DNA of 20,254 bases, taken from contig JBCBJG010000028.1 in assembly GCA_038523655.1 (NCBI GenBank), forward strand, positions 1 to 20,254. The letters run 5' to 3'. The notes beneath the pieces were generated by a model. That model was not told the DNA's origin, did no database searches, and saw only the letters and a list, made by a program, of their open reading frames with translations. The position numbers and the translations under genes are program-made. Below, one piece after another: positions 1 through 8,070 of this stretch. The stretch is from CALHAX01 sp038523655. GTDB taxonomy: Bacteria > Pseudomonadota > Alphaproteobacteria > Rhizobiales > CALHAX01. Numbering within the stretch: the stretch's first letter is position 1; each line of letters begins with the position of its first letter.

Positions 1-1590
1 GAACCTTCGCGGCAAGGCAGCGGCGCGGGCAACACGCTGTTTCGTGGCCCGCTCGATCCGGATACGCAGGATCGACCGACGATCCCGAGGCCATCCGGCC
101 GCTCTGGCCGATCGAGTGCCCGCGCTCCGGCTTCCGCGGGGGACAGCGCGCGCGTCACGCCGGACGGGCGGATCGTGCGACCGGGCGAGGCCGGCTTCGA
201 TGAAGCGGCGGAAATACGCGAGGCATTGTTCGGCGAGCCACCGGCAGTACCCCGTCTTGATAACGATATCGATGACGACATCGATCCGGACCTGCGCGAG
301 GATTTCGACGACGATCTGCGTCTCGTCGATGAGGTGCGGACCGGCCCGCTTGCCAGGTTAGCGCCGTTTGGCCGTGAGCGCGCAACGCTTCCCGAACTGG
401 GTGACGACCCGTTCGCGATCGCGCGCCGGTCCGCCTTCGACGATCCGCTGGCCGATGCGTTTCGCCCGCTTGGCATACGCGGCGGCGGTTTCGTTTTCCT
501 CCCTACGATTACTGCGGCGACGGTTGTGACCGACAACGTGTTCGCGACCAGTGGTGCGGCGGAAGCGGATATCGGCATCGCGCTACGCCCCAGGCTGCGG
601 ATTGAATCTGACTGGTCCCGCCACGCGCTGTCACTCGACGCCGACGTGCGCTCGGTCACGTGGAGTGAATTCGACAGCGAGAACGTTACCGAAGCGAACC
701 TTGCAGCACGGGCACGCCTCGATCTCGATCGCCGCACGAACATCGAGCTCGATGCCGCCTACCGTCTGAGCGAAGAGCAACGCGGATCGGTCGAAGCGGT
801 ATCGGGCGCGATCGAGGAGCCTGAGGTCGAGACCTACGAAGCGGGGCTGACCTTTAATCGGCGGATCAATCGTCTGGTCACGCGCACGCGCGGCGCCTTC
901 ACCGCTGAGCGCAACGGCGATGCAGCCCTGGTCGGTGGCGGTATCGACCTCGGCGCGGACGACGACTTCGACCGCATCGAGGTCGCATCACGCTGGACGT
1001 ATGAAACGTCCCCCGCATTCGCGGCGTTCGTCGAAGGCGCCTACAATTGGCAGCAGTGGGTCGTGCCGGTCACTGCGAGCGGCCTCGGTCGAGACTCCTC
1101 GGGCTACGAGCTGCGCGTCGGTTTCCTCGCCGAAATTGGCGCCGCGATCGATGCGGAGGCGAGCGTCGGTTACGCCGAACAGCATGCCGACGACGCCCGT
1201 CTCGGGACCGCGTCCACGTTTCTGGCGGACGCCGATATCACGTGGCGCCCGACGTCGCTCACGACCGTCAACCTTGCGGCCGCCAGCGAACTCGACACGA
1301 CGAGTGAAGCAGCCGACCTCGGCACGCTCAACCACCGCGTCGCGCTCACGGTTCGCCACGAATTCCGCCGCTATGCAATAGGCACTCTCGGCGTCGCATT
1401 CGCCCGCGAAGACTTCAAGCGCGCCAACATCGTCGAGGACGAAGTCACGTTCCAACTCGGCGGCGAGTATTTATTCTCTCGCCACCTGGCTGCGCTGGCG
1501 AACGTGGAGCATACCCGCTTCTCATCGACCCAGCCGGACGCGGATTACACGGCCAACACGGTTCGCATCGGAATGCAGCTGCGCCGCTGA
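1..1590 (+). CDS. Outer-membrane beta-barrel protein, 5' end outside the window
   Basis: The reading frame is open from the first base, giving 529 visible residues with no ATG, GTG or TTG in frame before a GTG at 175, so the true start very probably lies upstream. The N-terminal part is rich in Pro, Ser, Arg and Gly, followed by a strongly acidic stretch (residues about 82-106, many Asp). From about residue 160 to the end the protein is a run of alternating polar and hydrophobic strands separated by short Asp/Gly/Asn turns, finishing in a barrel-like last strand (NTVRIGMQLRR). This fits the BBP2_2-type putative beta-barrel porins (PF10082) common in alphaproteobacteria, often near glycan genes; that assignment is from pattern, not a search. 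It would sit in the outer membrane; substrate unknown. It converges on galU with only 9 bp between the stops. The neighbouring UDP-sugar genes suggest, without proving, a link to surface polysaccharide. Confidence 0.75.
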   Translation, partial: EPSRQGSGAGNTLFRGPLDPDTQDRPTIPRPSGRSGRSSARAPASAGDSARVTPDGRIVRPGEAGFDEAAEIREALFGEPPAVPRLDNDIDDDIDPDLREDFDDDLRLVDEVRTGPLARLAPFGRERATLPELGDDPFAIARRSAFDDPLADAFRPLGIRGGGFVFLPTITAATVVTDNVFATSGAAEADIGIALRPRLRIESDWSRHALSLDADVRSVTWSEFDSENVTEANLAARARLDLDRRTNIELDAAYRLSEEQRGSVEAVSGAIEEPEVETYEAGLTFNRRINRLVTRTRGAFTAERNGDAALVGGGIDLGADDDFDRIEVASRWTYETSPAFAAFVEGAYNWQQWVVPVTASGLGRDSSGYELRVGFLAEIGAAIDAEASVGYAEQHADDARLGTASTFLADADITWRPTSLTTVNLAAASELDTTSEAADLGTLNHRVALTVRHEFRRYAIGTLGVAFAREDFKRANIVEDEVTFQLGGEYLFSRHLAALANVEHTRFSSTQPDADYTANTVRIGMQLRR

Positions 1591-1599
1591 GCTGCGACC

Positions 1600-2490
1600 T
1601 CACCCTTCGGCGAGCAAATGCTTTGCCGCATCGCGCAAGCTTTCGCCCACGTCGGCATCGTTCAGGCCGAAGCTGAGATTGGCTTCGAGAAATCCGAGTT
1701 TCGAGCCACAGTCGAAGCTGCGCCCCGCAATCTCCACGGCGTGGAACGGTTGGCTTTCCATCAACCGGTGCATCGCATCGGTGACCTGGATCTCACCTCC
1801 AGCGCCGGCACCTTGCGTCTCGAGCAGGGAGAAAATTTCTGGCTGCAGCACGTAGCGCCCGAGGATCGAGAGGTTCGACGGCGCTTTGCCGACATCAGGT
1901 TTCTCGACCATTCCCCGAATTACGCGCCTGCCGTGCGCGTCGGCCGTCTGGTCGACATCGACGATCCCGTACCGATCCACCAGATCATCTGCGACTGCCT
2001 CGACGGCGACGTAGTTGCCGCCAACTGCGTTTTGCGCCGAGATCATGTCCGCGAGGCACGCGCGCCCAGCCCGATTAACGATCACATCGGGGAGAATAAG
2101 TGCGAACGGCTCGTCCCCCACGATTTCGCGCGCACACCAGACGGCATGTCCGAGCCCGAGCGGGCGCTGTTGGCGGGTGAAGCTCGTTGCGCCGGCTGCC
2201 GGCGTCAGCCCGTCGACGAGTGCAGCCGCAGCATCTTTGCCGCGCTTCTCGAGCGTGTCAGACAACTCGTATTGCACGTCGAAATGATCTTCGATGACAG
2301 CTTTGTTCCGCCCTGTGACGAACACGAAGTGCTCGATCCCCGCCGCCGCCGCCTCGTCCACCACATGCTGAATGAGCGGCCGATCCACAACGGTGAGCAT
2401 CTCCTTGGGCATCGCCTTCGTTGCCGGAAGAAATCGCGTCCCGAGCCCGGCGACGGGGAAAACGGCCTTGCGAACAGGTTTGTGTGTCAT
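1600..2490 (-). CDS. galU: UTP-glucose-1-phosphate uridylyltransferase
   Basis: GalU joins UTP and glucose-1-phosphate to give UDP-glucose and pyrophosphate in the cytoplasm, supplying glycan, lipopolysaccharide and exopolysaccharide synthesis. The 296-residue protein has the usual bacterial GalU length. Near the N-terminus it carries the nucleotidyltransferase signature GLGTRFLPATKAMPKEM; in the middle it has QRPLGLGHAVWCA and the metal-binding segment LILPDVIV, and further on GMVEKP, all typical of GalU. The frame is open upstream to 2544, but the ATG at 2490 is chosen because MTHKPVRKAVFPVAG matches the family start and a GAGAG Shine-Dalgarno-like stretch lies just before it. It is divergent from galE across a shared upstream region, consistent with a paired role in UDP-sugar supply. 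No frame damage is visible. Confidence 0.95.
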   Translation of the reverse strand: MTHKPVRKAVFPVAGLGTRFLPATKAMPKEMLTVVDRPLIQHVVDEAAAAGIEHFVFVTGRNKAVIEDHFDVQYELSDTLEKRGKDAAAALVDGLTPAAGATSFTRQQRPLGLGHAVWCAREIVGDEPFALILPDVIVNRAGRACLADMISAQNAVGGNYVAVEAVADDLVDRYGIVDVDQTADAHGRRVIRGMVEKPDVGKAPSNLSILGRYVLQPEIFSLLETQGAGAGGEIQVTDAMHRLMESQPFHAVEIAGRSFDCGSKLGFLEANLSFGLNDADVGESLRDAAKHLLAEG

Positions 2491-2833
2491 CGCACTCTCA
2501 TGTTTAGGACGCGGTTCACTATCCCGGGGGTGCCGTGTGCGCACGTTTCGAGAGAAATGCTAGAGCCGCGCTCGGGTTGCATGGACTGCGCCGAGTGCGC
2601 GCGTGGTTCTGTTACATGCTGGGTGGGGTGTCACGAAGCGGCGGGCCAGATCGATTCATGAGGCATGCGACGGACGTCCGGCGGTGGCGGAGTCGTCGCG
2701 CAAGATGCCGTCCGCGAAGCCAACGATGGCACGGATGTTGAACGCCAGCAGGTGGGCAAAGCATCGTGCACGCGACGACAGAGGCCGGTTGGTGGCCCGA
2801 GCGCATGGCGGGCGAGAAAACGGGAGTTCGCGG
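2491..2833. other. Gene-free region between divergent galU and galE
   Basis: These 343 bp separate the starts of two divergent genes and must hold the promoters of both. I found no tRNA, no convincing sigma70-type -35/-10 pair and no long inverted repeat. The galE frame stays open through part of it, but that stretch has no GalE similarity and is not counted as coding. Confidence 0.6.
2822..2826 (+). promoter_or_regulatory. Ribosome binding site of galE
   Basis: GGGAG lies 7 nt before the ATG at 2834. It decides the galE start, because the frame stays open a further 77 codons upstream. Confidence 0.75.
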
Positions 2834-3826
2834 ATGAGCGTTCTAGTGACAGGCGGGGCAGGCTACATCGGCAGCCATATGGTGCTGGAGCTGCTCGACG
2901 CGGGTGAAGACGTCGTCGTTATCGACAATCTATCGACCGGTTTTCGCTGGGCCGTCCCACCGGCGGCCCGTCTGGTCGTCGGCGACATCGGAGACCAGGA
3001 GCTTGTCCGCTCGACCATTCGCCGGTCGTCCGTCAACGCGATCATCCATTTTGCCGGCTCGATCGTGGTGCCGGAGTCCGTCCGTGATCCGCTCGGGTAC
3101 TATCAGAACAACACCGTCAAATCCCGCGAGCTGATCGAAGCGGCCGTCGCGTGCAATGTCCCGCATTTCATCTTCTCGTCGACCGCCGCGGTTTACGGCA
3201 CACCGCCCGCGAACCCCATTTCGGAAGACACTCCCCTCGCGCCGATCTCGCCCTATGGCACATCGAAGATGATGACCGAGATAATGCTGCGTGACGTGGC
3301 AGCAGCGCACGACCTCACTTATTGCGCCCTGCGATACTTCAATGTCGCGGGCGCTGATCCCAAGGGTCGCTCAGGTCAGTCGAGCCAGGTCGCAACGCAC
3401 CTGATCAAAATCGCGAGCCAGGCAGCCCTCGGCTTCCGCAGCCACCTCGACGTGTTCGGCACCGACTACGACACGCCCGATGGCACCTGCGTGCGAGACT
3501 ACATCCACGTCAGCGATCTCTGCCGCGCGCATCGCCTCGCCCTCGGTAATCTGCGCACGGGCGGAACGTCCAAGGTCATGAACTGCGGATACGGCCGGGG
3601 GTTCTCGGTGCGCGAGGTGATCGACACGATCAAGCGGGTGACCGGTGAGCAGTTCGACGTCCGCGATACCGCGCGCCGGGATGGCGATCCCGCATCGCTC
3701 ATCGCAGACAACACGCGCATTCGTGATGCGCTTGCCTGGACGCCTGAGCTCGACGACCTCGGCGCAATCATCGCGCAAGCGTACGAGTGGGAAAAGCACC
3801 TGCTCCGGTTCCGCGCCGCCTCCTGA
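2834..3826 (+). CDS. galE: UDP-glucose 4-epimerase
   Basis: GalE interconverts UDP-glucose and UDP-galactose using tightly bound NAD+ and is an extended short-chain dehydrogenase/reductase. The 330-residue protein begins MSVLVTGGAGYIGSH, with the NAD-binding GxxGxxG at residues 7-13. It has the conserved stretch FSSTAAVYG near residue 114 and the catalytic YxxxK as Y141-G-T-S-K145. The position matching Ser124 of the E. coli enzyme is Thr117 here, a conservative change compatible with activity. ALRYFNVAGADP and GTCVRDYIHVSDL are also GalE hallmarks. Start chosen from the GGGAG site and the family N-terminus. It is divergent from galU, whose product is its substrate. A related 4-epimerase with another UDP-sugar preference cannot be excluded by sequence reading alone. 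Confidence 0.93.
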   Translation: MSVLVTGGAGYIGSHMVLELLDAGEDVVVIDNLSTGFRWAVPPAARLVVGDIGDQELVRSTIRRSSVNAIIHFAGSIVVPESVRDPLGYYQNNTVKSRELIEAAVACNVPHFIFSSTAAVYGTPPANPISEDTPLAPISPYGTSKMMTEIMLRDVAAAHDLTYCALRYFNVAGADPKGRSGQSSQVATHLIKIASQAALGFRSHLDVFGTDYDTPDGTCVRDYIHVSDLCRAHRLALGNLRTGGTSKVMNCGYGRGFSVREVIDTIKRVTGEQFDVRDTARRDGDPASLIADNTRIRDALAWTPELDDLGAIIAQAYEWEKHLLRFRAAS

Positions 3827-3932
3827 GCGAAAACCCGCAGGCGCACCCGCGCACGTTACCGCCCGCTGTCTCCCGCATCGAGCTTCCGAAGACCTTCCCC
3901 TGATCTTCACCCGGTCACGTTCCGGTGGGATG

Positions 3933-3949
3933 GTCCCGCAAAGCGGGAC
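3933..3949. terminator. Perfect 7-bp stem-loop between galE and the first transglycosylase
   Basis: GTCCCGC and GCGGGAC form a perfect 7-bp stem around an AAA loop, about 106 nt after the galE stop. It could end or stabilise the galE transcript. No T-tract follows on either strand, so it is not a classical intrinsic terminator, and it could instead be a protein-binding site or lie in the leader of the next gene. Confidence 0.35.
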
Positions 3950-3968
3950 AGTCGACGCGGGCGCGTAC

Positions 3969-5306
3969 ATGGCATCAGGTGGCAAATGGATCGACGGGCA
4001 GAGCCGCCGCATCACGGCATCGCTCGCCGTGGCACGCGCGCTCCTGATCGCGCTGAGCGCCGCCGCGCTGCACGCACCTGGAGCAGTGGCAGCCAGCCCG
4101 GCAGACCCTCTTCTTTCTCCGCCAGCGTTCGTGATTTCGACAGAGCCGCCGCAGAAAAGCTTCGACGCGTTTCTCGCGGACGTCCGCACCGAGGCACGAA
4201 CCCGCGGCATCCGATCATCGACGCTGACACGCGCCTTCGATGGTCTGGAACCGGATCTGCGTATGCCGGATCTCGTCCGCTCCCCACGCACGCAGCGCAA
4301 GCGCAAACGTGGCCAACCAGAATTCATCCGCCCACCCGCCGACTACCTGGACCGGCGACAGCTCGAGCGCCTCGCGGGCACCGGCCAACGCCTGGCGAAA
4401 AAGCACGCCGATGCGCTGGCGCAAATCCAGAGACGCTTCGGCGTTCGCCCCGCCGTGGTCCTCGCGATCTGGGGCCGCGAGACAGCCTTCGGCGGCTACC
4501 GTCTTCGCCACGATGCGATCCGCGCGCTCGCCACGCAGGCATGGACCGGCCGACGGCGGGTTAAATTTCGCAAAGAACTTTTACTGGCACTCGCGCTCCT
4601 CGACGATGGGCGGGTCACCCGCAAAGACATGCGCAGCTCATGGGCCGGCGCAATGGGCCCGACGCAGCTGTTGCCGTCCAACGTACGCGACCACGGCACA
4701 GACATCGACGGAGACGGTCGCATCGACATCTGGCGCTCGCTTCCAGACGCGCTCGGGGCCGCAGCGAAGTCCCTGGTCGACAATGGCTGGCAGTCCGGCC
4801 GGACGTGGGGCTGGGAGGTGCGCCTTCCCGCCAGCTTCGATTGCACGCTGGAAGGCCCCCGCACACAACGCACGGTCGCCGACTGGCGTGCCGCGGGTCT
4901 GGCCAGAACTTCTGGACGCGCCTTTCCCGCAAATGCCGCGTCAGAGAACGCCTACATTCTCCTCCCCGAGGGGACGCGCGGGCCGGCATTCCTCATGCAC
5001 CGGAATTTTCTCGTGCTGAAATCGTACAATTACGCTGACCTGTACGCCCTCTTCGTCGGCCATCTTGCCGACCGCATCGCCGGTGGGGGCGATTTCAACA
5101 CCGCATGGGCAACCCGGACTCAGCTGCCGAAGCACCGTATAGAGGACATTCAGGCGGCGCTGAATGCCGCGGGCTTTGCCGCCGGAAAGGTCGATGGACG
5201 CGCAGGAACCATTACGCGAAATGCCATCGGCGCATTCCAGAAAGCGCGCGGCCTGCCGGTCGACTGCTATCCTTCGCGCGACGTTTGGCAAGCCCTCACG
5301 CGCTAG
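3969..5306 (+). CDS. Lytic murein transglycosylase, MltB type with peptidoglycan-binding domain
   Basis: Lytic transglycosylases cleave the MurNAc-GlcNAc bond of peptidoglycan to leave 1,6-anhydro-MurNAc, allowing wall remodelling and recycling in the periplasm. The 445-residue protein starts with an exported leader: basic residues, a hydrophobic core (ARALLIALSAAAL) and a GAVA-A cleavage site near residue 41. There is no lipobox Cys, so it should be soluble, unlike E. coli MltB. The SLT_2 domain has the catalytic Glu171 in AIWGRETAFGG, then SSWAGAMGPTQLLPS and the DIDGDGRIDIW loop. Residues about 389-445 form a PG_binding_1 domain (IQAALNAAGF, KVDGRAGTITRNAIGAFQ). The ATG chosen has a poor ribosome site; an in-frame ATG at 3930 is the alternative. 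It is followed closely by a paralogue and a DUF459 gene, forming a likely cell-wall operon. Confidence 0.9.
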   Translation: MASGGKWIDGQSRRITASLAVARALLIALSAAALHAPGAVAASPADPLLSPPAFVISTEPPQKSFDAFLADVRTEARTRGIRSSTLTRAFDGLEPDLRMPDLVRSPRTQRKRKRGQPEFIRPPADYLDRRQLERLAGTGQRLAKKHADALAQIQRRFGVRPAVVLAIWGRETAFGGYRLRHDAIRALATQAWTGRRRVKFRKELLLALALLDDGRVTRKDMRSSWAGAMGPTQLLPSNVRDHGTDIDGDGRIDIWRSLPDALGAAAKSLVDNGWQSGRTWGWEVRLPASFDCTLEGPRTQRTVADWRAAGLARTSGRAFPANAASENAYILLPEGTRGPAFLMHRNFLVLKSYNYADLYALFVGHLADRIAGGGDFNTAWATRTQLPKHRIEDIQAALNAAGFAAGKVDGRAGTITRNAIGAFQKARGLPVDCYPSRDVWQALTR

Positions 5307-5319
5307 ATCGCGCACCACC

Positions 5320-6618
5320 GTGCACGCGGCGCTGCACCGACGTGCAGTCATTTTTATCCTCACAGTCGTGACCGTGCTGACACCGTCCCCGGCATCCGCC
5401 ACGGACGTTGGCGACGAGTTTCAGAACTGGCGATCCAGCTTCATCGATCGCAGCAGCGAGCATGGCGTGCCCCGCGCTTTCGCCGCACAGATTTTGAACG
5501 CGGTCACGCCCAACCCTCACGTTCTGTCGCGCGCGCGACGCCAACCCGAATTACGCTCCTCGCTCGCGGGCTACCTGGAGCAGCGCGTGACAGCCGAGCG
5601 GCAGCGCAAAGGCCGCGAACTGCTCGACCAACACGCTGCATTACTTGCAGAGCTTCAAAAGCAACACGGCGTGCCCGGCGAAGTGCTCGTTGCGATCTGG
5701 GGCCTCGAGAGCAGCTATGGAGAAAATCTCGGCGTATTCCCTGTCATCGAGGCACTCGCAACCCTCGCGCACGGTATGCCGCGGCGACGCACGTTCTGGG
5801 AGCGCCAACTCTTCGCCGCCTTGCGCCTACTCGAACGCGAGCGCCGACCGTGGCACGACCTCCGTGGCTCTTGGGCTGGTGCGATCGGCCATACCCAGTT
5901 CATCCCGACCACACGGGAAGCGTTTGCGATCGACGGGGATGGGGACGGGCGGATCGACTTGCGCCGTTCTCCAGCCGACGCGTTGGCATCGACGGCGCGC
6001 TACCTCTCGGCATCGGGTTGGCAGGCGACCGGGCCGCGCGATGAACCGGTCGCGCTCGAAGTCTTGGTCCCTAATGCGTTCTCCTACGCCATGAGCGGAC
6101 GCCGCCAGCGCCATCCCCGCGATACGTGGCAAGCGGCTGGGGTGGTCCCTGTAACCGGCGGCGATCTGACGACCCGGATCGCGCTCCCGAGCGCGTCTGG
6201 TTATGCGCTGATCGTCCCGCAGGGACATCGCGGTCCCCACTTTCTCGTCAACCGAAACTACGCCGCCCTGCTCCGCTACAACAACGCGCAGGCGTACGCT
6301 TTCAGCGTCATCGAGCTCGCGGCGGCCATCGCACGTACTGCTTCTGTCGCGCGCCAAGCTCACCCCGGCGGGCCCCACCGCGCGAGACCATGGAAGAACA
6401 CGCGCCCACTTAGTCGGGCAGATCGCGCCCGCGTCCAGGAACGCCTTGTCGCGCGCGGCTACGATACCGGTGGAATTGATGGTATTCTCGGTGATCGGAG
6501 TGTCGCCGCAATTCGCGCCGAACAGGCGAAACGGGCACTGCGTGCCGACGGCTTCGCGGACGCGCGCGTCCTTTCGTGGCTAGCGCACAGCGGTCGCCCG
6601 CACATCGGACTGGAGTGA
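5320..6618 (+). CDS. Second lytic murein transglycosylase, MltB type
   Basis: This paralogue of the preceding gene should do the same cleavage of the glycan strand in the periplasm. The catalytic Glu130 lies in VAIWGLESSYGEN, followed by GSWAGAIGHTQFIPT and the IDGDGDGRIDLRRS loop of the MltB/SLT_2 family. The C-terminal tail (about residues 363-432) is a peptidoglycan-binding-like repeat (VQERLVARGYDTGGIDGILGDRSVAAI) that looks weaker than the one upstream. The GTG start 13 nt after the previous stop is preferred because it opens directly on a signal peptide: HAALHRR, hydrophobic core AVIFILTVVTVL, cleavage after SPASA. It lacks an obvious Shine-Dalgarno site, which suggests translational coupling. 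The frame is open to an ATG at 5164, but that start would overlap the previous gene by 143 bp and bury the signal peptide. Total 432 residues. Confidence 0.88.
   Translation: MHAALHRRAVIFILTVVTVLTPSPASATDVGDEFQNWRSSFIDRSSEHGVPRAFAAQILNAVTPNPHVLSRARRQPELRSSLAGYLEQRVTAERQRKGRELLDQHAALLAELQKQHGVPGEVLVAIWGLESSYGENLGVFPVIEALATLAHGMPRRRTFWERQLFAALRLLERERRPWHDLRGSWAGAIGHTQFIPTTREAFAIDGDGDGRIDLRRSPADALASTARYLSASGWQATGPRDEPVALEVLVPNAFSYAMSGRRQRHPRDTWQAAGVVPVTGGDLTTRIALPSASGYALIVPQGHRGPHFLVNRNYAALLRYNNAQAYAFSVIELAAAIARTASVARQAHPGGPHRARPWKNTRPLSRADRARVQERLVARGYDTGGIDGILGDRSVAAIRAEQAKRALRADGFADARVLSWLAHSGRPHIGLE
6612..6615 (+). promoter_or_regulatory. Ribosome binding site of the DUF459 gene
   Basis: GGAG overlaps the end of the previous gene and lies 4 nt before the ATG at 6620 and 7 nt before the adjacent ATG at 6623. 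The spacing favours the second ATG and points to coupled translation. Confidence 0.6.
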
Positions 6619-6622
6619 GATG

Positions 6623-7957
6623 ATGGGTCTGCACACATCACGGCAGCGCGGTCACAACCGGCGCACGGCGTTCGCGGCAATCACTGCGACCACCGCCGCA
6701 CTTTTCGCTGCAAGTATCTCCCCCGCGGAAGCGGACACCACCTTCATCAGCCCGTTCCCACGCGACAACGTCTACCGCGTCTTCGTCTTCGGTGACGCGT
6801 ACGGACCGGGGCTGTTCCAAGGCCTGCGTACCGGCATGAAGGTCGATACCGACGTACGTGTCGAGAACCACGCGGTCGCGAACTCGCGGCTTGCCCGCCC
6901 GCGGCCAGTCAATTGGCCGGCGCTCATCAAGAAGAAGGCGGACGCTACGCCGTTCGACATTGCGGTGCTGACATTTGGAGTGTCTGACCGGGTCTCCATG
7001 CGCGTCGACGGCCGACGCGTCGCGGTCGGCACGCCAGCGTGGCGAGACGCCTATCGCAATCGGGTCGCCGCCACGATCCGGGCCGCGAGGTCGGGTAACG
7101 CCGCCGTCTACTGGCTCGGTCTGCCCGTCATGCGCGGTCCTCGTACCAACGCCGATACCCGGACAATCAACGCCATCGCCCGCGAGCAAGTCTTCCGGCT
7201 CGGCGGAAAATATATCGACACATCGGATGGGTTTAGCACGGCGGACGGTAGTTTTTCTCCCTACGGGCCAGATCTGAGTGGTCAGACCCGGCGCCTGCGA
7301 ACGAAGGACGGCGTCTACATGACCGGGCGCGGTTATCGGAAGTTTGCCCACTATGTGGAGCGGCTGATCCGCCGTGATTTGACGATCGCGCGCGCCGAGC
7401 GCGATGTGCCGCTCGCCGGCGATGTAAACGAACAGGCGCAAGTCCACCGTCTTGCGAAACGCGGGACGCGCAGTGACAGCACCGAAACGGCGGCGGCCCG
7501 CAGGTCCGAGGCGGCTCGTCGCCGTGATCAGAACGCCCGCGCGATGGCCGCGGCTGGGGACCATAAAGCGGAACACGCGACAGTTCGCGTGACGCTACCG
7601 GCAAAGTCCGGTGCATCGAACAGCCGACGCGTCGTGCAACTACGAATCGTCCGCCCGCCATTGCCCGCCGTGGTGGTCGGACATATCCGCCGTCGGGGGT
7701 CGCGAGCGACATCCGCGCGGCTCGGACGCAACCTCATCGGCATTTCGCCGAAGGATGGGGCCGGATACGTGAACTCGATCGCGTCGGGGCTGGACGCGAG
7801 CGGAAATGCATTCGCCAGCCGCGTATCAGTGACCCAGAGCCCGTACTATCGGGCGTTGATCAAGGGCGAGACACTGCGGCCCCGCGCCGGACGGACCGAC
7901 GATTTCACCTGGCCGCCGCAGGACCGCGCACCGCTGCCAAGCAATCCGGGCTCCTGA
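6623..7957 (+). CDS. Exported DUF459 (SGNH hydrolase-like) protein, catalytic residues apparently lost
   Basis: The 444-residue protein has a signal peptide (basic RQRGHNRR, then AAITATTAALFAASI, cleavage near AEA-D38) and a DUF459/COG2845 domain to about residue 250. Family landmarks are FSPYGPDLSGQTRRLR and the block GYRKFAHYVERLIRR. Active SGNH hydrolases use Ser in a GDS block, Asn in a GxND block and His in a DxxH block. The matching blocks here read GDAYG (Ala59), GVSDR (Ser121) and DGVY (Tyr232), so all three appear replaced. I infer a binding or structural role rather than esterase activity; some DUF459 relatives are also thought to deviate at the nucleophile. Residues about 255-444 are a basic, Ala/Arg-rich, probably disordered tail with no domain I recognise. 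The gene starts within 4 bp of the previous stop, so it probably acts with the transglycosylases at the wall. Confidence 0.85.
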   Translation: MGLHTSRQRGHNRRTAFAAITATTAALFAASISPAEADTTFISPFPRDNVYRVFVFGDAYGPGLFQGLRTGMKVDTDVRVENHAVANSRLARPRPVNWPALIKKKADATPFDIAVLTFGVSDRVSMRVDGRRVAVGTPAWRDAYRNRVAATIRAARSGNAAVYWLGLPVMRGPRTNADTRTINAIAREQVFRLGGKYIDTSDGFSTADGSFSPYGPDLSGQTRRLRTKDGVYMTGRGYRKFAHYVERLIRRDLTIARAERDVPLAGDVNEQAQVHRLAKRGTRSDSTETAAARRSEAARRRDQNARAMAAAGDHKAEHATVRVTLPAKSGASNSRRVVQLRIVRPPLPAVVVGHIRRRGSRATSARLGRNLIGISPKDGAGYVNSIASGLDASGNAFASRVSVTQSPYYRALIKGETLRPRAGRTDDFTWPPQDRAPLPSNPGS

Positions 7958-8048
7958 TCCACACGGAGGGAGCCCGTTCAGTGCCGTACGCCGGCCCGGC
8001 GACAGCGATCCGATGCACCAACGCCGTAGCCGCTTCCTCGTCTGGGTG

Positions 8049-8070
8049 GCTGCCGCTCTAGCGCGGCAGC
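8049..8070 (-). terminator. Stem-loop overlapping the gltD stop codon
   Basis: GCTGCCGC and GCGGCAGC make a perfect 8-bp stem with a 6-nt loop that contains the gltD TAG stop. No T-tract follows on the - strand, so it may stabilise the 3' end or assist a Rho-type stop rather than work as a classical intrinsic terminator. Confidence 0.45.

Noticed and set aside
1618..2661. A 347-codon + strand open frame antisense to galU
   Set aside because: The galU protein on the other strand is complete and conserved; the antisense frame shows no recognisable motif.
5164..5319. Upstream extension of the second transglycosylase to an ATG at 5164
   Set aside because: It would overlap the peptidoglycan-binding domain of the first gene and place 52 unrelated residues before a good signal peptide.
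7981..8061. A 26-codon GTG-started frame with GGAGGG about 10 nt upstream, between the DUF459 gene and gltD
   Set aside because: It is very short, has no recognisable sequence and ends inside the gltD hairpin; the purine-rich site alone is not enough.
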